This document shows, piece after piece, positions 1-8,339 of a stretch of 42,958 nt of DNA. Location: assembly GCA_964429995.1 (NCBI GenBank), contig CAYSDY010000007.1, forward strand, positions 1 to 42,958, written 5' to 3'. The notes beneath the pieces were generated by a model that saw only the letters and a program-made list of their open reading frames with translations, did no database searches and was not told where the DNA came from. Both the position numbers and the translations under genes were made by a program. This stretch comes from UBA583 sp964429995 (GTDB taxonomy: Archaea; Nanobdellota; Nanobdellia; Woesearchaeales; UBA583). Position 1 is the first letter of the stretch, and each line of letters begins with the position of its first letter.

Positions 1-51
1 AGCACAATTCATCCACCACCAAAAATATTTTGGAAGTGGTCTTCTTGAGAA

Positions 52-300
52 TTAAAATAAAAATCCGGTAATAATTGGGATGGTTATCAAAAATCCTGCT
101 GTTTTCTCCCATTTCCATCCAATTAGCAATCCAGTTAAAAACAGTGGCATAATTACTAACCACAAATTTTCAAAAAATGTCATTGACATACTTGGTATTG
201 GCAATCCATATCCTACATAAAAAGGAAAAAATAAAACCAACATTAGTGTTCCGCTTATCCTTGCAATCCATTTTACAATATTAACATAATATTTATTCAT
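52..300 (-). CDS. small integral membrane protein, unknown function
   Basis: An 82-residue protein made almost entirely of hydrophobic stretches. There are about three predicted membrane segments (roughly residues 13-33, 42-60 and 66-82) separated by short polar turns, one of which carries a GWKWEKT motif. There is no signal peptide cleavage site and no catalytic motif. It ends in a TAA at 52-54 and starts at an ATG near 300, in an AT-rich intergenic region. It resembles the many small membrane proteins of unknown function found in archaea. I do not recognise the family. The gene is complete, and its left neighbour lies outside the window. Confidence 0.6.
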   Translation of the reverse strand: MNKYYVNIVKWIARISGTLMLVLFFPFYVGYGLPIPSMSMTFFENLWLVIMPLFLTGLLIGWKWEKTAGFLITIPIITGFLF

Positions 301-393
301 GATAGTTCAAGTATAATTTTAAGTTTATAATCTTTCTTTTTTTAAAGAGAATTTAAGTTGAATTATTAAAACTTCTCTACTATAAACACAAAA

Positions 394-1521
394 TCAAGGG
401 ATTATTTCACATCCATTGTATTTAGGATAATAAAAATCATCATAACTAATATTGCCTTTTTTAATTTCATCTTTAATTATATCAACCTTAGATTTTAATT
501 TTTCAACCAGAAAAAAAATAGTATTGCAGATTTGTTGTCTACCAGATTCAGGCCATAATTTTGATTTATTTGAGTAAAGACATCTTCCTCCACAGATGTC
601 CTTTATTTCACATGTTAAACATTCGCCAGTTGGTAAAATTTTGTTTTTAACAATATCTTTTAAAATTGAATATTTTACATCTCCCATATATAAAGGTTTA
701 AAACCTGCTGTAATAGGACATGCAACAATTTTTCCATCGGTTTGTATTCCTAAAACCTTATGTCCTGCTCCACATCTCATAAGAGCTTTTTCATTTGTTA
801 AAAGCGAGTGCATGATTCCAACAAAAGGATATATTCTAAGCACTTCTCTTGTTTTTATTATCCTGTTTATCCATTCATCAACCAGCATTTCAATTCCAGT
901 ATTATATGATTCTAATGACCATTTTAAAAAATTTCTGGATATATAATCATTTTTCCAAAAACCAGCATCAATTTGCCAATGAATGGATGAAAAATTAAAA
1001 TCACTGTTACTAATAAGATGATTAACATTTTTATATATATCACAAGTTTCATCAACAGTCATTCTTGCAATTATTTCACCGTCAAATCCATTTTGTCTAA
1101 TCTTTTTAAGATTTTCAATAACTTTATCGTAAACACCATTCCCTCTTCTTTCATCAGTATGTTCCTTATTTCCATCTATTGAAGCAAAAATTGTATCAAA
1201 TTTATTTACATATTTTTTATCAAGTTTGTTAAGAAAAATGGCATTTGTTTGAATCATAAATTTTTTTGCATTAACATTATCCATTATATTTTTAATAGTT
1301 TGAATTTTTAGTAAAGGCTCGCCACCATAAAAAGTTATCACAAAATCATCATCACCATCTGAAAGTTTTTTTAATTCTTCTATTTTAACAATAGTATCAG
1401 ATGGTATTTCAAAATCATACATCTTTTCTTCATCTTTTGACATAAAATCATCCACAGATTTTCCATAACAATACTTACAATTAAGATTACATTTTGAAGT
1501 TAAAGATATATAATAATGCAT
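394..1521 (-). CDS. radical SAM/SPASM protein, putative peptide-modifying enzyme
   Basis: A 375-residue radical SAM enzyme. The [4Fe-4S] cluster motif CNLNCKYC (CxxxCxxC) lies at about residues 11-18, followed by the family's GGEPL motif (YGGEPLLK). The C-terminal half has a SPASM/Twitch-like cysteine set: a CGAGHK stretch, then CLTCEIKDICGGRC, then a final cysteine. This layout fits peptide- or protein-modifying radical SAM enzymes and resembles the archaeal AF1420-type group, but no precursor peptide is visible nearby. I place the start at the ATG at 1521 (MHYYIS). The open frame continues upstream to 1620, but that stretch is a Phe/Ile-rich run typical of AT-rich intergenic DNA, and the CxxxCxxC motif normally sits near the N-terminus. 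The gene is divergent from the pilin-FGE gene, sharing a short promoter region (1522-1629). The substrate is unknown. Confidence 0.8.
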   Translation of the reverse strand: MHYYISLTSKCNLNCKYCYGKSVDDFMSKDEEKMYDFEIPSDTIVKIEELKKLSDGDDDFVITFYGGEPLLKIQTIKNIMDNVNAKKFMIQTNAIFLNKLDKKYVNKFDTIFASIDGNKEHTDERRGNGVYDKVIENLKKIRQNGFDGEIIARMTVDETCDIYKNVNHLISNSDFNFSSIHWQIDAGFWKNDYISRNFLKWSLESYNTGIEMLVDEWINRIIKTREVLRIYPFVGIMHSLLTNEKALMRCGAGHKVLGIQTDGKIVACPITAGFKPLYMGDVKYSILKDIVKNKILPTGECLTCEIKDICGGRCLYSNKSKLWPESGRQQICNTIFFLVEKLKSKVDIIKDEIKKGNISYDDFYYPKYNGCEIIP

Positions 1522-1629
1522 TATAGAAAAACAATTACATATTTTTTTATATAATTTTTGAAAAATAAAAAAGTGTAACTTGTAAGTTATTGCAAAAAAA
1601 AGAAATAGAAATATAATCAAATAATATAT

Positions 1630-3297
1630 ATGAATATTGTTTTCTCAAGTAAAAAAGCTATATCAGCAGTAATCAGTCTTATTTTGCTTATGACTGTAAC
1701 AGTTGTATCAATTTCTGTATTTAATGTATGGATTTTAGATTTTCAAAGCAAGAATATGGGCAAAGTAGAACAGGAAAGTTCAAAGACGGGTTTGTTGACA
1801 TATATTGATAATATAATTGAAGATACGATTTATTTACGTAACGATTACAATAATCTATCGGTAAATTACATAAAAGTTGATGGAAGGAATTGTTCATTCA
1901 CTCCATTAACAATTGGAGAAGGTCTTTTTGAAATAGATATAGGCAATTGTCTTAACATAGCTAAAAGTGCAACTCCAGAAGTAGTAATAATAACAAATAA
2001 AGGTGTCATAAGTAAAAAAGTTTTTTTAAAAAATTATGTTGCCCCATCTTACCTTAACTGTCTTTTAGATGGTGTAACTGTTTTACACGAATCATCAAGA
2101 ATATTTTATAATTCAAGTCTTGCTGAATATGATGTTGAGGAATGCCATTACATAACAAGGAATTGTGATGATGGGGTTTTAAGTGGCAATAGTGATTTTT
2201 CTTATGCATCATGTCATATTTTTGGTCAGGATATAGAACCTGATTTTTTCACATTTACAAATCAATCTGACGTAGACACAAATACAGACATAGTATCAGA
2301 AACACTAACACCACAAGGATATCAAGGAAACATTTTAGTAAGCATAACATCAAGCGATTCATCTGCAAATCCTGTTTTAAGTGTTGATGGTGGAACTACA
2401 TGGTTAAGTTCAACACAAATTTCATATGGAAATAATCTCTCTGTAAAGCTTAGATCAAAACCAGGTTATGAAGAAACAACAATTGCAAACATTACAATAG
2501 GTAATTATTCATTTTTATGGAATATTACCACAAAACCTATGCCAGGAGGAGAATTAGTTCTAGTCCCAGGAAATATTGATTTAGGCACAAGCGATTTCTA
2601 TGTAATGAAATATGAGGCAAAAAATGATGGGACAACAGGTTGTGGTGGTGATGGATGTCCTATTTCAAAGCCAGATTCGCTTCCATGGACAACAATAAAT
2701 CAGACGTCTGCTAGGTTAAAATGTGAAAGTCTTGGGTCAGGATTTCATCTTATAACAAGGGCAGAATGGGGTACTATAGCAAGAAATGCAGAAAACAATG
2801 CAATAAATTGGGTTGGTGGAACTATTGGAAGTGGAACCATGTTTAGAGGTCATACAGATTCTAATCCATCAACATTACTTGCTGTAGCAGATGATTCTAA
2901 TTATTATTCAGGTACTAACAATGTTGCATCATCAGAACAGAAAAGAGCCTTAATATTAAGTAATGGTGGTGTTGTTTGGGACCTTTCAGGAAACGCTTTT
3001 GAATGGAACAATGACACTTTAACAGAAAACAGTTCATTAGGGACAGTAGGTGGCTGGTTTGAATGGTCATCAATAACAGGTTTTAATCAATACAAACCAC
3101 ATAACAGTGCATATACAGGTGATAATGGAATGGGAAGAGTTTTGACTGTTGATTCAGTATTAGAAAGAGGATTTCTTTCAGGTGGTTATTATGGTGATGC
3201 ATCATATGCAGGACTTTTTGCATTATCATTAAACTGTGCTCCATCATATATGGACAGTATAAGAGGGTTTCGTTGTGCTTACACACCTCAGGAATAA
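1630..3297 (+). CDS. type IV pilin-anchored surface protein with C-terminal FGE-sulfatase/C-type-lectin-like domain
   Basis: A 555-residue extracellular protein. The N-terminus has an archaeal prepilin-like (class III) signal: basic FSSKKA followed by a hydrophobic ISAVISLILLM core to about residue 35, as in archaeal pilins processed by a PibD/EppA-type peptidase. The middle (about 40-300) is Ser/Thr/Asn-rich with scattered cysteines and beta-rich segments. The C-terminal 230 or so residues match the formylglycine-generating-enzyme fold: PGGELVLVPG, YVMKYEA, LITRAEWGTIAR (compare LPTEAEWE), WDLSGNAFEW (compare WDMAGNVWEW) and a terminal GFRCAY. This fold is shared by FGE-like proteins and by the C-type-lectin domains that diversity-generating retroelements mutate. 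The last 40 residues, running from RGFLSGGYYG to GFRCAY, look like such a variable region. No reverse transcriptase is in the window. Enzymatic FGE activity is unlikely, and binding is the better guess. Confidence 0.75.
   Translation: MNIVFSSKKAISAVISLILLMTVTVVSISVFNVWILDFQSKNMGKVEQESSKTGLLTYIDNIIEDTIYLRNDYNNLSVNYIKVDGRNCSFTPLTIGEGLFEIDIGNCLNIAKSATPEVVIITNKGVISKKVFLKNYVAPSYLNCLLDGVTVLHESSRIFYNSSLAEYDVEECHYITRNCDDGVLSGNSDFSYASCHIFGQDIEPDFFTFTNQSDVDTNTDIVSETLTPQGYQGNILVSITSSDSSANPVLSVDGGTTWLSSTQISYGNNLSVKLRSKPGYEETTIANITIGNYSFLWNITTKPMPGGELVLVPGNIDLGTSDFYVMKYEAKNDGTTGCGGDGCPISKPDSLPWTTINQTSARLKCESLGSGFHLITRAEWGTIARNAENNAINWVGGTIGSGTMFRGHTDSNPSTLLAVADDSNYYSGTNNVASSEQKRALILSNGGVVWDLSGNAFEWNNDTLTENSSLGTVGGWFEWSSITGFNQYKPHNSAYTGDNGMGRVLTVDSVLERGFLSGGYYGDASYAGLFALSLNCAPSYMDSIRGFRCAYTPQE
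3166..3282 (+). other. candidate variable region (VR) of a diversity-generating retroelement target
   Basis: This is the 3' end of the FGE/C-type-lectin gene. It encodes a run that starts RGFLSGGYYG and ends at GFRCAY, rich in Tyr, Ser, Asp, Ala and Asn at alternating positions. In known CPR/DPANN retroelement targets this same C-terminal segment carries the adenine-derived substitutions and ends in GFRCAR or GFRCAY. I see no second near-identical copy (template repeat) in the window, so the call rests on protein resemblance alone. Confidence 0.4.
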
Positions 3298-3363
3298 TTT
3301 TTTAATATATTTCTCACCAAATAATAACAATAAGCTTCAATCCTATTTAAAGTTACGAATCAG

Positions 3364-3373
3364 TTTATAAATA
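3364..3373 (+). promoter_or_regulatory. archaeal TATA box of the SIMPL gene
   Basis: The sequence TTTATAAATA is centred about 28 nt before the ATG at 3396. This is the spacing expected when transcription starts at or very near the start codon, so the mRNA is probably leaderless or nearly so. Confidence 0.6.
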
Positions 3374-3395
3374 TACAAATATATACATATGTGTT

Positions 3396-4154
3396 ATGGC
3401 ACAAGAAAACAAAATAACAACAATAAGTGTTATAGGTTTAATCATAGCCTTATTACTGATTATAGGACAAAATTATTTCCCACAATCAGCTTTTAATACA
3501 GAAAAAATTCAGGTATCTGGAAAATCACAGATACTTGTAGACCCTGATGAGGGAGTTATAAGATTTAGCATAATCACAAAAGAAGATACCGCAAAACAAG
3601 CACAAGAAAATAACAAAAAATATTCATTAGAAGTAATAGATGCTTTAATCAAAATAGGAATAAATAAAGAAAGTATTGAAACATATTCATACACGATTAA
3701 TGAGTATGGTGAGTGGAGCAGTAAAGAAGACAAATATGTAACAAAGGGTTACAGAGCTGTTAATATGATGCAAATAACTGTAAAAGATCTTGATAAATTA
3801 TCTGTTATAGTTGATTCAGTAATGCAAAATGGTGCAAATCAAATTGATACTATAACATATCAGTTAAGTAAAGAGAAACAAAAACAGGTAAGAAATGAAG
3901 CATTAGAAAAAGCAACAATTGTTGCAACAGAGAAAGCTGATATAATGGCAAAAAATCTTGGAGTATCAAGAGGTAAAGTAACAAGTATAGTTGAGAATAA
4001 CTACTACTATACACCATTTGAATTAAACACTGTAAATGTGCAAAGAAAAGAAGTTAATGGTGCATATGACTCATTAGATGCTGGTGGTGGATATTTAGGA
4101 ACACAGAAAGTAGAAGTTACAAGTACTGTAAGTCTTGAATTTGGCATAAAATAA
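3396..4154 (+). CDS. SIMPL (DUF541) domain protein, membrane-anchored
   Basis: A 252-residue protein with an uncleaved N-terminal membrane anchor (about residues 8-27) followed by an extracytoplasmic SIMPL/DUF541 domain. Recognisable parts are the opening IQVSGKSQILVDPDEG strand, the helix with many Lys, Gln and Ala residues (TAKQAQENNKK), the YSINEYGEW-type second strand (here YTINEYGEW), and the helical ALEKATIVATEKADIMAKNLG segment that typifies the family. SIMPL proteins are widespread envelope proteins with no agreed enzymatic activity; some are linked to stress tolerance or signalling. It has its own TATA box at 3364-3373. A monocistronic gene is likely, with no obvious functional link to its neighbours. 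Confidence 0.85.
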   Translation: MAQENKITTISVIGLIIALLLIIGQNYFPQSAFNTEKIQVSGKSQILVDPDEGVIRFSIITKEDTAKQAQENNKKYSLEVIDALIKIGINKESIETYSYTINEYGEWSSKEDKYVTKGYRAVNMMQITVKDLDKLSVIVDSVMQNGANQIDTITYQLSKEKQKQVRNEALEKATIVATEKADIMAKNLGVSRGKVTSIVENNYYYTPFELNTVNVQRKEVNGAYDSLDAGGGYLGTQKVEVTSTVSLEFGIK

Positions 4155-4338
4155 ATAATCAAAAATTTATTTTTTTAAAAATATCTATCTATTTAATTCC
4201 ATTTTATAAAATTGAAGTTTTCTAAGTGTAAGTTCATTTAAATTTTAGGTTTTTCATATATTTTAACAAAAAATATAGAGTTAATAGCGTATAAAAAACA
4301 AAAAGTATTTAAATAATAATTGCTTTAATATAATTAAT

Positions 4339-5100
4339 ATGATTAATGATAAAAACAAAAAAAAGGTTATCAGGAAAATTGACAATGAATTAAATGAAGT
4401 TTTGGGATTAATTGATTTTTTATTAGGAAATGGGGATTTTAAAAGGGGTTTGGAAGATCTTAAAACAACACTAACTCTAAGTTTAGGAACAAAAAAAAAG
4501 TTAGATAAGTTAAATTCTGAACATTTGAGTTATGATGTCTTGATTAATAATTTAATTAGGGAAGTTGAAACTTTAAATAAAATTTTGAAAGAAATGAGAA
4601 ATACTGCTGTTCATGAAATGGATTCAGAGTCAATTTATGTTAATTTATTACAATATAAAAGAAAAATTAAAGTATTTAAGTGGATGAATTATAATGTAAC
4701 TTATTCTTATAATCAATATGTTATTAATGAGGATGATTTTGAATTCGCACTTAAAATTGATTCTGTAAGATATAAAGGAGAACCAATTCCATTAAAGGAT
4801 TATCATTTGAGATTTGCAAGGATGAGCTCAAATTTTAACAATAATGATTTAGAAATAAATGCTGTTTATGGAGAAATTGTGGTTTATTTTACATTATTAG
4901 ATCATTTAATTAAAGAAACTTTTTCAATTAAATCTACAAGAATTTCTAAAGATAAGATTTTTGAACCTATTTATTGGGAATTTGTTTTATCCAAATTAAA
5001 ATTACCTGGAAAAGTAATTCCAAATGATATTAGAGAAAAGGCACAAGATTTTGATGTAATTTTGATGAAAAAAAAAGAGGATGCAAGAAAGAATGGTTGA
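4339..5100 (+). CDS. hypothetical protein with helical N-terminus (first of an overlapping pair)
   Basis: A 253-residue protein I do not recognise. The first 110 or so residues are predicted helical with many Leu, Lys and Glu residues (NELNEVLGLIDFLLG, LIREVETLNKILKEMRN), suggesting a bundle or coiled coil. The rest is mixed alpha/beta. There is no signal peptide or membrane segment, so it is probably cytoplasmic. A TATA-like TATTTAAAT at 4311-4319 precedes the ATG. Isoleucine is mostly encoded by ATT here, whereas flanking resident genes such as the SIMPL gene and glyS mainly use ATA. That suggests a different origin. It overlaps the next gene by 20 nt, implying translational coupling and a joint role. 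Confidence 0.6.
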   Translation: MINDKNKKKVIRKIDNELNEVLGLIDFLLGNGDFKRGLEDLKTTLTLSLGTKKKLDKLNSEHLSYDVLINNLIREVETLNKILKEMRNTAVHEMDSESIYVNLLQYKRKIKVFKWMNYNVTYSYNQYVINEDDFEFALKIDSVRYKGEPIPLKDYHLRFARMSSNFNNNDLEINAVYGEIVVYFTLLDHLIKETFSIKSTRISKDKIFEPIYWEFVLSKLKLPGKVIPNDIREKAQDFDVILMKKKEDARKNG

Positions 5101-5860
5101 ATTAAGTAATCCAAATTTAGCTTCTATTCAACAAAAAATACTAACAGATTCTTATACGGATAAATTAGTAAATATTAATTTAAAAGTTTATGTTAGTGAA
5201 AATGATCAAGATTTTGGTATCAGTTTGAAAATTAAAAGTGCTGAAGTAAATATTGAATTTGATACAAGAGTAGCTTTGGAAAGACATGAAAAAGGACATA
5301 AACATAATCAGATTCATATTCAAGGAGATATTAAAGAAACAACTTTAGATTTCTTCAAGAAGGGAGAATTAAGGATTTTTTTAGATGTTAGTGATGATAA
5401 GCAGTTAGTTACAGCCTGTGAGGGGTTTAGTTTTGCAATAGTTGATATTTTATTAATGGTAGAGAAAATATTAGGTTATAATAAAATGGTTCTTGTTCAT
5501 ACATTCTTTGCTAAAGATATAATTGTTTTTAAGCCAAATAAAGCTGAACTACATAATTTGATTGCTGATGCTTTAAAATCTAACAATATTGAGTTAAAGG
5601 CTCGTAAATCTAATGATTATTCTAGGTATACCTTAATTAGAAAAATACTTATTATGATATTATTGTTTGAGGATGTTCAAATGTTGAAACCAATTTTCAA
5701 GAAGCCTGTGTATGAAACATTTGTTGAAATTCCTGAAATTAAAAGGTTGGGGTTAACAATTAAAGAACATGAGAAAAATGTTAAACAAATGATTAAGGAT
5801 AAAAAAGAGTTACATAAATTTACAGTTCAAAATTATATCTTAGAGATTAACACCAAATAA
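5081..5860 (+). CDS. hypothetical protein (second of an overlapping pair)
   Basis: A 259-residue protein I do not recognise. The N-terminal half is probably beta-rich (VNINLKVYVSENDQDFG, EVNIEFDTRVALERHE) and contains a histidine-bearing stretch, RHEKGHKHNQIHIQG at about residues 67-81, that could bind metal. The C-terminal half is helical, ending in a Lys-rich helix. The start could be ATG 5081 or the in-frame ATG 5093; both overlap the end of the upstream gene. It shares the ATT-rich isoleucine codon use of its partner. Both are cytoplasmic by sequence, and no catalytic signature is visible. Confidence 0.6.
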   Translation: MQERMVELSNPNLASIQQKILTDSYTDKLVNINLKVYVSENDQDFGISLKIKSAEVNIEFDTRVALERHEKGHKHNQIHIQGDIKETTLDFFKKGELRIFLDVSDDKQLVTACEGFSFAIVDILLMVEKILGYNKMVLVHTFFAKDIIVFKPNKAELHNLIADALKSNNIELKARKSNDYSRYTLIRKILIMILLFEDVQMLKPIFKKPVYETFVEIPEIKRLGLTIKEHEKNVKQMIKDKKELHKFTVQNYILEINTK

Positions 5861-5870
5861 TCACACAATA

Positions 5871-5880
5871 TTTATAAAGT
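5871..5880 (+). promoter_or_regulatory. archaeal TATA box of glyS
   Basis: TTTATAAAGT is centred about 27 nt upstream of the glyS ATG at 5903, consistent with a leaderless transcript. It starts only 11 nt after the stop of the preceding hypothetical gene, so glyS has its own promoter. Confidence 0.6.
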
Positions 5881-5902
5881 TATTTGATGTAATACTTATT
5901 TT

Positions 5903-7441
5903 ATGGACAAGGCAATAAAGAAAATAGAAAGCATAGAAGAACTATCAGCCTTTTGTAAAAAAAAAGGTTTTATATTCAGAGCAGGTGAAATTTATGGAGG
6001 TTTGTCGGGTTTTTTTGATTTTGGTCCATTAGGATGTGAGTTAAAAAACAATATAAAAAATTTATACATAAATAGATTCGTTCACAAAAGAGAAGACATG
6101 ACAATGCAGGATGGGTCTATAATAACAAATCCTAAAGTATGGAAAGCTTCAGGTCATGTTGACAATTTTGCGGATCTTCTTTTAACAACCAAACAGACCA
6201 AAACAAAAATAAGAGCTGATCACTTTATAGAAGATGTTTTAAATATAAATGCAGATGGTCTTAAAGCAAAAGACATACAAGAATTAATATCTAAACATAA
6301 TTTAAAATATAAAGGAGAAGATTTTGAGGATGTAAAAGATTTTAATCTTATGTTTAGCACACAGATAGGTGCTAGTAGTGAAAAAGGGGCAACTGGATAT
6401 TTAAGGCCTGAGACATGTCAGAGTATTTTTCCTAATTTCAAATTGCTTGCAGATGTTTCACGTTCAAAATTGCCATTTGGTATAGTTCAGATAGGAAAAG
6501 CCTTTAGAAATGAGATATCACCAAGAGATTTTATTTTTAGATGTAGAGAATTTGAACAGATAGAAATGGAATATTTTTATAATCCCAAATCAGAGTTTGA
6601 TATGTTAAAACCAGAGGACTTAAATGTTAAATTTAATTTTCTTTCCGCACAGACACAGGATAAAGGATTAAAAGAGATGGAAACAATAACAATTAACGAC
6701 TTAATATCATCAGGCAAAGTTAATAAGATACATGGATATTGGTTATCTAAATTTATTGATTTTTTTATGAATGATATGGGTTTTGCGTTTGATGATATAA
6801 GAGTGCGTGAACATGTAAAAACAGAACTTTCACATTATTCTAGTGCAACAGTAGATATAGATTACAAATATCCTTTCGGGTTTAAGGAAATGATGGGTAT
6901 TGCAAATAGGGCAGATTATGACTTATCTCAACATCAGCTTCATTCAAGTGTTAAGCTTGAATTTTTTGATGAAACAACACAGACAAAGCTCATTCCAAAT
7001 TGCATAGAGCCATCAATAGGTGTAGAAAGGCTTTTTTTAGCAACAATATGCAATTCATACAATAACGATGAAAAAAGAGGAAATATTGTATTAAATCTGC
7101 CAGAAATATTAGCACCATATAAAGTTGCAGTTTTCCCTTTAATGAATAAACCAGAATTAATTGAATTATCAAGAAGTATATTTAAAGAAATTTTACAAGA
7201 AGACATATTTGCAATTTATGATAAATCAGGATCAATAGGCAGAAGATATGCAAGAGCTGATGAAATGGGTGTTCCATACTGTTTAACTATAGATTATTCT
7301 GCAATAGAAGATGGTGCAAAAAAAGGATTTGTTACAATAAGAGACATAAAAAGTACAGAACAAAAACTCATAAAAATTCAAGACATTGCTGATATAATTC
7401 GTTTACTAATAAGAGGAAAAATAAAATTTAATGAATTATAA
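5903..7441 (+). CDS. glyS: glycyl-tRNA synthetase, archaeal/eukaryotic alpha2 type
   Basis: A 512-residue class II aminoacyl-tRNA synthetase that charges tRNA-Gly with glycine in the cytoplasm. Visible family signatures are the N-terminal GLSGFFDFGPLG motif with the ELKNNIKNLY helix, the TGYLRPETCQSIFPNF block, motif 2 (FRNEISPRDFIFRCREFEQ), and motif 3 (IGVERLFLA). The C-terminal anticodon-binding domain starts near LAPYKVAVFPL and includes GRRYARADEMGVPYCLT. It is somewhat shorter than most archaeal GlyRS proteins (about 550-580 residues), the difference falling in the insertion domains. It has its own TATA box at 5871-5880 and is transcribed alone. Confidence 0.95.
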   Translation: MDKAIKKIESIEELSAFCKKKGFIFRAGEIYGGLSGFFDFGPLGCELKNNIKNLYINRFVHKREDMTMQDGSIITNPKVWKASGHVDNFADLLLTTKQTKTKIRADHFIEDVLNINADGLKAKDIQELISKHNLKYKGEDFEDVKDFNLMFSTQIGASSEKGATGYLRPETCQSIFPNFKLLADVSRSKLPFGIVQIGKAFRNEISPRDFIFRCREFEQIEMEYFYNPKSEFDMLKPEDLNVKFNFLSAQTQDKGLKEMETITINDLISSGKVNKIHGYWLSKFIDFFMNDMGFAFDDIRVREHVKTELSHYSSATVDIDYKYPFGFKEMMGIANRADYDLSQHQLHSSVKLEFFDETTQTKLIPNCIEPSIGVERLFLATICNSYNNDEKRGNIVLNLPEILAPYKVAVFPLMNKPELIELSRSIFKEILQEDIFAIYDKSGSIGRRYARADEMGVPYCLTIDYSAIEDGAKKGFVTIRDIKSTEQKLIKIQDIADIIRLLIRGKIKFNEL

Positions 7442-7514
7442 CCATTATAAAATATAAACATTCTTCCAAATTATATCAATCATTTCACTTAAATTATGCA
7501 GATTTTTCTTATAA

Positions 7515-7523
7515 TTTATAAAT
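7515..7523 (+). promoter_or_regulatory. archaeal TATA box of rio1
   Basis: TTTATAAAT is centred about 26 nt before the rio1 ATG at 7545, the spacing of a leaderless archaeal promoter. Confidence 0.6.
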
Positions 7524-7544
7524 CATACTAAATATACATAATTA

Positions 7545-8279
7545 ATGGGAAAAGTTGATAGGGAAAAATTTAAAGTATTAAATGGTGTTTTTGATGCATC
7601 AACACTTGAAACATTAGATTTTTTAAGAAGAAGAAAATATTTTGATGAATTAAGGTCTCCTATAAAAACAGGCAAAGAAGCTGATGTTTACTTAGCAGTA
7701 AAAGAAAACAAATTTGTAGCGATTAAAATATATAGAGTAAGAGCTGCAAATTTTAAGAAGATAACATACTATATCAACAGGGATTTCAGATTTAAAAACA
7801 TTAAAGGTAACATGAGAAAAGTTATCATGATGTGGGTAAGTAAAGAATTTAGAAATCTTTTATTATGTCATAAAAAAGGTGTAAAAGTTCCTTTTCCATA
7901 TAAATATTTAAACAATGTAATTATAATGGAATACATTGATGGTAAAATGTTAAAAGATACAGAATTAGTAAATCCAAAAGAATTTTTGCTATTACTAATA
8001 GATCAATTAAAATCATTATTTAAATCAGCACAACTAACTCATGGTGATTTATCAGAATATAACATACTTGTAGAAGATAATAGATTTCCAGTTATTATAG
8101 ACTTTGGTCAGGCTATGAATATTAAAAACCCAGCAGATTTTAATGAATTTTATGATCTTTTTCTAAGAGACATTGAAAATATTGTACTATACTTTAACAA
8201 AACATATAAGATGGATTTACATACTGATTCAATTATAAAAGAAATAATCCAAGAATCAGAAAACACATTAGAAAAATAA
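7545..8279 (+). CDS. rio1: RIO-type serine/threonine protein kinase, RIO1 family
   Basis: A 244-residue atypical protein kinase expected to act in maturation of the small ribosomal subunit. All core elements are present: the flexible ATP loop TGKEADVYLA, the catalytic lysine in VAIKIYR, the hinge IIMEYIDG, the catalytic loop HGDLSEYNIL, and the metal-binding IIDFGQA. RIO1 characteristically has STGKEA and IDFGQA at these positions, which separates it from RIO2. The length is normal for archaeal RIO1 with a short C-terminus. It has a leaderless-type TATA box at 7515-7523 and is transcribed alone. Confidence 0.93.
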   Translation: MGKVDREKFKVLNGVFDASTLETLDFLRRRKYFDELRSPIKTGKEADVYLAVKENKFVAIKIYRVRAANFKKITYYINRDFRFKNIKGNMRKVIMMWVSKEFRNLLLCHKKGVKVPFPYKYLNNVIIMEYIDGKMLKDTELVNPKEFLLLLIDQLKSLFKSAQLTHGDLSEYNILVEDNRFPVIIDFGQAMNIKNPADFNEFYDLFLRDIENIVLYFNKTYKMDLHTDSIIKEIIQESENTLEK

Positions 8280-8339
8280 TAAAAATACAAACATTAAATT
8301 TAGCAATATTTGTTAAAAAAAATAAGTTTTAAAAGTTAT

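Noticed and set aside
1522..1620. N-terminal hydrophobic extension of the radical SAM protein as a membrane anchor.
   Set aside because: It is a Phe/Ile-rich translation of AT-rich promoter DNA. The ATG at 1521 puts the CxxxCxxC motif at the usual position.
7497..7508. Recurring word ATGCAGAT (near 7497, 35262 and 35322).
   Set aside because: Too short and AT-rich, with no consistent position relative to genes.
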